Of a DNA stretch of 64,000 nt, positions 11,806 to 20,800 are shown piece by piece. The number at the start of each line of letters is the position of its first letter. Position 1 is the first letter of the stretch. The notes below the pieces were generated by a model. The model was given only the letters and a program-made list of their open reading frames with translations. It was not told the origin of the DNA and made no database searches. A program made the position numbers and the translations under genes. The stretch is from Bedellia somnulentella (lineage: Eukaryota; Arthropoda; Insecta; Lepidoptera; Bedelliidae), in contig OY755190.1 of the NCBI GenBank assembly GCA_963576735.1, positions 2,473,695 to 2,537,694 of the forward strand, given 5' to 3'.

Positions 11806-14800
11806 GGTTTGTATGTTCCTTATGGAAACAAAAACTACTCGACGGATTTAAACGAAACTTGGTACAATTATTCTTCATACTCTTGCGCAGGTTTTTGTAT
11901 ACTTTCTAGCAGAGAAGTAAAGGGGGATTTTGGGAAATTTGGGGAAAACGAGAGAAGTTACTCCATTTTTTAAGCTTCCGTCGCGTGTGCAGGCTTAATG
12001 GTTAAACTTACATAGAAATCATGTGTGGCGGAAATATTCTTCATAAAATTATCTAAAAAAAAATCCTCAACAGTATATGTCTATCTTTTATGGTTGACTC
12101 ACAATAACACGTGTAATTCCTGATAGCTTAGCAGTTCGGAACATCCTGATTATATTTGTTCACTCTTACGTTTGTAAACCTCTCACTCATCCCTAATTTA
12201 AAAAGGTAACATTATTACCTATTCAATAAAAAAAGAATCATAGAAATCGGTAGACAAACACCGAAATTATACATAAAATAAGCCATCACGCCCGTGATCG
12301 AAACTTTCGAAACCAAATCTTTACTAATTTACATATAACATACTAGATGGCGCCAGTAGTTGCATCCTACATAACGTAATGATTTATTTTTTAGATTGTT
12401 ATAAATACTTCGTGGCGTTCTATTCCAAAATTTGCTATAAAACGGAAATCACCAAACTTACACTGTTAAGGGAGTGCTATAAATTTAATAAATTGAAAAT
12501 ATTACGCTGAATTTCACAATGCTTGAGCAGTGACTGAAGAAAGAAACCTCAGATATTTAAAAAAACAACGCTACCCGTGCGAAGCTGGGACGATCGACTA
12601 GTTTCTGATAAAATATAACATTATTGATACTATAAAACTGAAGACTAACACAATATTAAATAATCTGAAGAAGAAGAAGAAGAAGAAAAAACTTTTATTT
12701 GCTGTCAGTCGCACATGAACATGTAAATATTTTTACAAAATAAATAAAGGTAAAAAAAAAAAAACATTTAACAATAAAAACAGTGTTCATCTCACATAAT
12801 GCGCGAAAACAACAAAATGGCGTCTGACTCAGCGTTGTCGTTGTGAGTTTTACCTCACAACACTGATTTTCAGTCAGCGCCAGACTTGTAGTGACATACG
12901 GACCTTACATAAATTTAAATCACTACAGCCAATTTATTGTAAAACATAACAAAAAAAAAACAATATTAAAAAAAAAATATTAAAAATTGATCAATCTGCC
13001 AATATGTAAATAAATATTTTTTGTAAAACTATACGTGAAACCTTATAGATGAAAAATTGTGTCATGCATGGCGTTAGGTAAATGTCACTAATCCGTTGCG
13101 CAAAGAATGATCCAGCCAATTCCTACAATTAGGCGACCGGAAAGATGCTTAAAAAAACTCGCGCTTTTGTACCCCATGAACCAAAAGTCTCCACAGCAGA
13201 TAATACCAAAAAATACCCTTATGGAAGCGTGGCGTATTTCCGCTTTTTAGACACACATATTTGGTCGCAAAATTTTATGCTAGGCAACCAGTGAGAGTGT
13301 TAACGCACGTGGCATTCAAAACCAAAAAACGGCTATTGATTCAAGAGAATAATGTCATTCCGTCGGGCCGATTGCCATCCGTGCAAGACAATCCAGTTGT
13401 CTCCAATGTTGAGGAAACCCATGTGTTGGGGTTTCCTTTCTCCTACTTGGTTCTGAAAGGAGCTAAAGAATTGTAAGTTTTGAGACTTTGTTTGGCGACC
13501 CCTTGTAGGGATTCATAGCCGTGAGTATATGCATATGTGTGAGCGTTTCTCTTCAAAAAGTCAACGATAATTCCGTGCATATGTCTTCTATTAAAAGCAT
13601 TTCTACGATGAATATAAATGATATTCCCAGTCGTCGGTGTTTTTATATGTGTGTATTTTCTTTTAGCCACTTGATCCTTCAGCTGTGTTGATACATATAA
13701 GTATATTCCACATAACGGTACACAGAGCTGCCCACGTGCCCGGTGTGCCTGGAGCGCATGGACGAGAGCGTGGCGGGCGTGCTGTCGGTGCAGTGCGCGC
13801 ACTCGTTCCACGCCGCGTGCCTGGTGCGCTGGGGCGGCGACTCCTGCCCCGTGTGCCGCGCCAGCGCCACGCCGCAGCCGCAGCAGCGCTGCGCCGCCTG
13901 CCGCGGTAACTATCTACACTACACTACACTTTACTCATGTCTAACTATATACACTACACTATACTGTGCTGATGTGTAACTATTACACTATACTATACTA
14001 ATGTGTAACTATTACACTACACTATACTGATGTGTTACTATTACACTACACTATACTCATGTCTAACTATTACACTATACTATGCTGATGTAAAACTATA
14101 TACACTATACTATACTGATGTGTAACTATATACACTACTCGGCTGCTCTAAGCTTAAAACAAGTATGTCGATTTTTGAGCGTTTGCTTTTTTTTACACCG
14201 TTGGATTCGTCATAGAAAGACCCTTATTTCTACATTATTAAAACTCAAAATATCTTCTTATTTAAGGCACTATTGATAAAAATAATAGGGTAACACTATG
14301 CTAAAAGCATTTTCATTCTGCATTGGCGTTACTGTAAAGGTCAAGTTAAAAAAAATATAAATTTCATTAGGAAACTACATCACGTCGGACATATCCAAAA
14401 ATCATCAAGATCCGACAATCACTTTAGGAAATATTTAAATTTAAAGGAAAATAATGTTTTTTCGCTCTCCTGTAAAATTTGCCGAAAACGACATACTTGT
14501 TTTTAGTTTAACACAGCCGTACTATACTGATGTGTAACTATATACACTATACTATACTGATGTGTTACTATATACACTACTATACTGATGTGTAACTATA
14601 TACACTATACTATACTCATGTGTTACTATATACACTACTATACTGATGTGTAACTATATACACTATACTATACTGATGTGTAACTATATACACTACTATA
14701 CTGATGTGCAACTATATACACTACACTATACTTATACATACATACATATACTCACGGCTATAAATTCCTTAACGGGGTAGCCAGAGCTTTGGAATGAAAA

Positions 14801-17800
14801 ATTCCTCAGCTACTTTTGGAAGTTGATTGGGGAGAAGATGGTTTAAATTAATGTTTTTTGTGACGGGTCTCGAACCACATCGCCCAAAATCACTTAAAAG
14901 CCCCAATACCGTTAGTCGCCTCTTACGCACACCCACCGGAAGAAATGGGGTAGTGCTATTCTAAGCCGACACTACACTATACTATACTAATGTGTATTAT
15001 TCTGTATTCTTTTATTTGAGTACCACTGCTCATTTAGTCGATGGGTGGTACAACTAATCGCAGTCTTTACCAACGGTTTTTCACCTTTAAGTGCCAATAA
15101 ATAGTTTAGTAATTCTCAGCTCTCAGTGAGCCCATTGAAGATTATATTTATTTTGTCAATCCATTTTGAATTTCGATTTATTATATTAAGACCACCGCAA
15201 ATCATTTCATAAGTCTTTATCTTCAACTCCTCTATATTCGTCAGAATCGGAAGAATCGGGCGGTCTGAACGACAGCGACGTGGTAGAGAAGATCAACGGC
15301 GTGGCGGAGGGGTTGCTACACGAGGCGGACACCAACGCGCTGTGGATCTGTTTGGTTTGCGGTCACGTGGGCTGCTCCAGGTATTATATGGTTTATTTAT
15401 TTATTTCTTACTTTCCACTCACGGCTTCGTCCGCTTAGAATTCGTATATATAGCGGTATGAAGCACAACTAAGAAAATTTCTCATTCCCACGACTTCCTT
15501 CGGGAATATATTTTTTCCGGGTTAAAAAGTACCCTATTATTTAATCCGGACTTCTAACTATACGTCTGCAATATCTCAAAGCAATGGGTTCTGCAGTTAC
15601 GGAGTGAAAGCGGAACAAACAAACAAAGAAACTCACTTTCCGATTTATAATATTAGTAAGGATTATGTATAAGATTAGAACATAGAAAAATAAGTTATAT
15701 AGAGAAGAAACGGAGAATGTCAATATCCGTAAATGATTTAGTGAATTTCAAAAGAACATCAAATCAAAAATAAGGGTGTAGCGACCACTTGTTTTAACAG
15801 TTAGTTTTTAGCGACTTTTTAAAATATATTTTCGTACTGATCGTATTGGTTTCCGCTCTATTTAGTTAAGTTCTCTGTGTATTAGAATCAGAAGAATCAG
15901 ATTCTGACACATAGAATCTGAACGATAAAGACGTGGTAGAGAAGATCAACGGCGTGGCGGAGGGGTTGCTACACGAGGCGGACACAAATGCGTTGTAGAT
16001 ATGTTTAGTTTGCGGTCACGTGGGCTGCTCCAGGTAAAAATCGTAATCGTCCTACGTATAATCACGGCTGTAAATCAGAAAAATGGGTAGCCGGAACTTT
16101 ATAATAATAAATGCTCCAGCCACTTGTGTAAGTTGAGAGGCGAAAAGATGTCGTCTTGTAAAATACCAATTGGAAGAAATTGGTTATTACTATCCTAAAC
16201 TATAACTCTTAAGTTTTATTTCTACTTAGCTCAGCATCAGTTATTGAAGTAAAACTTGGAACGGTAGATTTTTAATACTATATATGACCTCCTCTTTGAT
16301 CCTCAATCAACTTCCACAAAGCGGATTTCACATGAGTTTAAAATACTTAAAGGTTTAAAAATATATGAAAAAAACGCATTATTGCTTAGGTATCAAGAAA
16401 ATAACTATTTTTAGTACTACCTTCTTAGTAGTTCTTAGTTTCGAGATAAACGTCCAACTATATTTTCTATTAAAACGTTGAAATGAAATGATCTAATGTT
16501 ATTTTCCTATTCTAGATACGAGAAAGGTCACGCCGCCAAGCATTTCCTGCAATCGAACCACACGTACGCGTTGCAGTTGGGCTCAAACCGCGTTTGGGAC
16601 TATGCAGGTTTGTATTGTAATGCTGTGTAGTGTCGGCTTAGATTAGCACTACCCCATTTCTTCCGGTGGGTGTGTACGTAAGAGGCGTCTAACGGTATTG
16701 AGTCTGGAGTCCCATCACCAAAAACCTTTATTTCACCATCTTTTCCCCACACAACTTTCCAAAAGTGGTTGAGGAATTTCGAATTCCTTAGCTCTGGCTA
16801 CCCCATCTTGGGATCTATAGCCCCGAGTATATGTAAGTATGTATGTAGGTTTGTATTGTATAGTTTTATCACCAGTATTTCTATATCATTTGTTATAGAT
16901 ATAAAATACATGTACAATTTGCCTTTGAAATATGTCGTTTTGCATAAAAGATTGCATATATTTTTTGACGAAGTGGCAGATTAATATTTCTTTATATTTA
17001 TTACGTACTATACATTCACAACTATCAATCATAAAAATATTTTTACAATCAGATGGTAAGCGGGCAAACGGTTGTTAAAATAATTTTAATTTTGGAGGTG
17101 ACTGATAATCAGTGTTGTGAGGTATTAATTTACTCACAACGCTAATGCTAAGTTTTAGCCGTGTAGTGTCGGCTTAGAATAGCACTTCCCCGTTTCTACC
17201 GATGGGTGTACGTAAGAGGCGGCGAACGGTATTGGGGCGTTTAAGGGATTTTTGGGCGATACGATTGGAGACCCATCACCAACAACCTTTATTTTACCTT
17301 CTTTTCTCCACGCAACTCCCAAAGTTGGCTTAAGAATTTCTAATTCCTTAGCTATGGCTACTCCTTCTAGAGATTTATTGCCGTGAGTATATGTGTGTAT
17401 GTATAAGTAATTAAATAAGAGGAATAGGAGTTTAACATCCGCCTTGTTACGTACACTCACCGATACGTTAATTACTTATACTTTATATATTACCAAACCA
17501 TTATAGTCCTATAATTTGAATGTTTTTGTTCATGAAGACCTCATGTGGGGATTATTACTAATAAATAAAGAATAAATAAAGTAGTAATCACTACTTAAAA
17601 GTGAAAAAAGAAACAAAGGATAGAAGAATTTCGTGCTGGCAGCCATTGACACGGTAGCTCAATTGGCAGAGCGACGGGGGCATATACCCGAGGTCGCGGG
17701 TTCAATTCCCACCTGTGTCGAAATTTTTCGATCCTTTATTTATCAATATAGTCCTTTTTAATAACTTATATGTTATAATTAATTCAATACAGGAGACACA

Positions 17801-20800
17801 TTCGTCCACCGCCTCGTACAAAACAAGGCGGATGGTAAACTGGTGGCGGCGGAAGAGGGAGACAAACAAATGGAACTCACCAGCTTATTGACTGCGCAGT
17901 TGGAGAATCAAAGAGACTATTACCGACGATGTATTGATAGGTAAACTTACATACATAAATACTTAGAATATATACATAAATACATATACTCACGCCATTA
18001 TTTTCCACCTTGTTTTGCCGTGTAGTGTCGGCTTAGAATAGCACTACCCCGTTTCTACCGATGGGTGTACGTAAGAGGCGACTAACGGCATTGGGGCTTT
18101 TAAGGGATTTTTGGGCGATGCGGCTGGAGACCCATCACCAACAACCTTTACTTTACCATCCTTTCCCCACTCAATTTTCCAAATGTGGCTGAGGAATTTC
18201 TAATTCCTTAGCTCTGGCTACCCTTTCTAGGGATTTATAGCCGTGAGTATATGTATGTAAGTATGTATGTATTATTTTCCAATAAGGTAGGCATACACTA
18301 TCGATCGCCACTTCGCACGATCCTGGCAAACCTCTCTAGCTTCGTTTACGTCTATCAATCATCATACATGTCCTTTCTTTTTAAAAATTAACATATCGTC
18401 GATAAATGCCGTTCTCGCCTTAGGATGGTACAAGAAGGATGAGATAAAATAACCAAGATAGCTCAGTGGGTAGAATACCCGCCTACGAAGCAGAGAGGAG
18501 TGGGTTCAAATCCCGACTCGTGCTTACATCAATGTTTCTTTTAAAGTAAACTGTATACTTACACTAACATGATTGAAAACACTGAGTGCCAACACCAGTA
18601 TAAAAGCCGGGACCAACGGCTTAACGTGCCTAATAGTAAGGTAGTAGGAAGAGGGAGACAAACAAATGGAACTCACCAGCTTATTGACTGCGCAGTTAGA
18701 GAATCAAAGAGATTATTACCGACGGTGTATTGATAGGTATATTAAACATAGTTACAGTGAATTTAAATCTTTTTGTTCATGAAAACCTCATGTGGGGATT
18801 ATTACTAATAAATAAAGAATAAATAAAGGAAATAATTAGTAAAAATTCGGAGGTAGGAAACGCAAACACTACTTAAACGTGTAAAAGAAATAAAGGATAG
18901 AAGAATTTCGCGCTGGCAGCCATTGACACGGTGGCTCAATTGGCAGAGCGTCGGGGCGTATACCCGAGGTCGCGGGTTCGATTCCCGCCTGTGTCGAAAT
19001 TTTTCTTTCCTTTATTTATAGTTACAGTGCCCAATAGTAAGTTGGGTGGAAGACGGAGACAAACAAATAGAACTCACCAGCTTACTGACCCCACAGGTTT
19101 TGAATGCTTACAACGGGAATTGTGTAAAATGTACTCACTTATACTCATGCCCTTTATTCCAATGGGGTAAGGCAGAAACTATTAATCGCCACTTCGCACG
19201 ATCCTATCTCCGATCTGGAAACTGAATCTTTAAATTCCTTCACATTCATCATACTTCTGATACATGCTCTCTTATTATTCTCACTTCGGACTCCCGTCTT
19301 ATAGATATACCTCTTAGTAATCGTCAAATGTAAAAAGTTCATTCTATTTAAAGGTTAGAAGTACAACAAGCCGCCGAATGCGAGGAACTAAAGAAACGCG
19401 CTGAAAATGCCGAGAGCAAAGCTAGTCAACTGCAGACTCAGGTGGAATCGCTTACTAAGGAGAACAAAACGTTGGAGAAAAAGTTGCATCAAGTTACTGC
19501 TAAGTAAGAACCTTTTCATAAAGCTAAATATACATGCACTCACGGCTAGACTCTCAAAAAGGGGTAGCCAGAGCTTCAGAATCAGAAAATCCTGCAGCCA
19601 CTTTTGGAAGTTCAGCAACGAAAAATCAATTAAAAATCACCGACCCTTAGTCGCCTCTTCCGATAACCCTAGGGATGAAATGGGGAAGTGCTATCCTAAG
19701 CCGACACTACACAGCAAACAAGTTAACATATAGCATGGCTAAATCCCATAAGGGACACAGACAAGATGCAATAAATGATTTGAATTTGATCTACAGAATT
19801 AGACATTACTCACCCATTTTGGAAATACATACATACATACATATTCTCATGCCGTTAGTTCCCATTGGGGTAGGCAGACTATCGATCGCCACTTTGTACG
19901 ATCCTGGCAAACCTCTCTGGCTTCGTTTACATCCATCAATCTTTTCATACATGCTCTTTTATTCTTCATACTGCGGGCGCATGCCTTTCGGAGCACACTC
20001 GCAATTAAGTCCAAGTGTGTCCTCCGTGGCCGTCCTCTACTAACATTACCTTCCACATTAGCTCCATAGATACCTTTTACCAATTTCCTATCATCCATCC
20101 TCTCGATGTGCCCAAACCATCTCAACATTCCTTTTTCTATCTTACTTACAATATCATCTTTTACACCACATCCTTCACGAATCACGTTATTCCTCAAACA
20201 TCACATAACCTTACATTACAAACTTTTCTGAGGGACCTCATTTCTACTGCATTCACTCTGCTTTCATGCTTCTTCTGCCACACCCAACATTCACTGCCAT
20301 ACATAAGCGTAGGAACAAGAACAGCATCATGGACAGCCATTCGGGCCTTTTCGGATACCAATTGACTAGACATAAGATTATCCAGTGCTCCATTAATCGC
20401 ATTACCCTTTTTCACTCTTCTCTCGATATCTTCAACACATTTTCCATCTCTAGTAAACATACTTTCCAGATATACAAACTCATTCACTTGTTCCACTTTC
20501 TTACCATTTATCTCAATCACGCATTCGGTCATATTCTCCTCTCTTACAAAAACCATGGTTGTTTTATTTACATTCACTCTCATTCCCTTTCTTTCAAATG
20601 ACGCACATGCAATATTCATCATCTCTTGCAACTCTTCCGCCAACGATACAAGTAGCACTTGATCGTCAGCATACAAGAGGCATTTAACAATGAATTCACC
20701 CATGCTTAGGCCATAATCACTTTCACGCAACTCTGTCAAACAGATATAACTCCGGATATATTCGCATGATTCGACACATCTCAGGCATGTTTGTTTCAAC

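Noticed and set aside
13915..14735. CRISPR-like array
   Set aside because: Units are contiguous and variable without unique spacers, in a eukaryotic intron; it is a minisatellite.
17649..17720. Functional tRNA gene (tRNA-like cloverleaf)
   Set aside because: The anticodon stem is imperfect in this copy, position 33 is not T in copy 2, and all copies are embedded in the same interspersed element.
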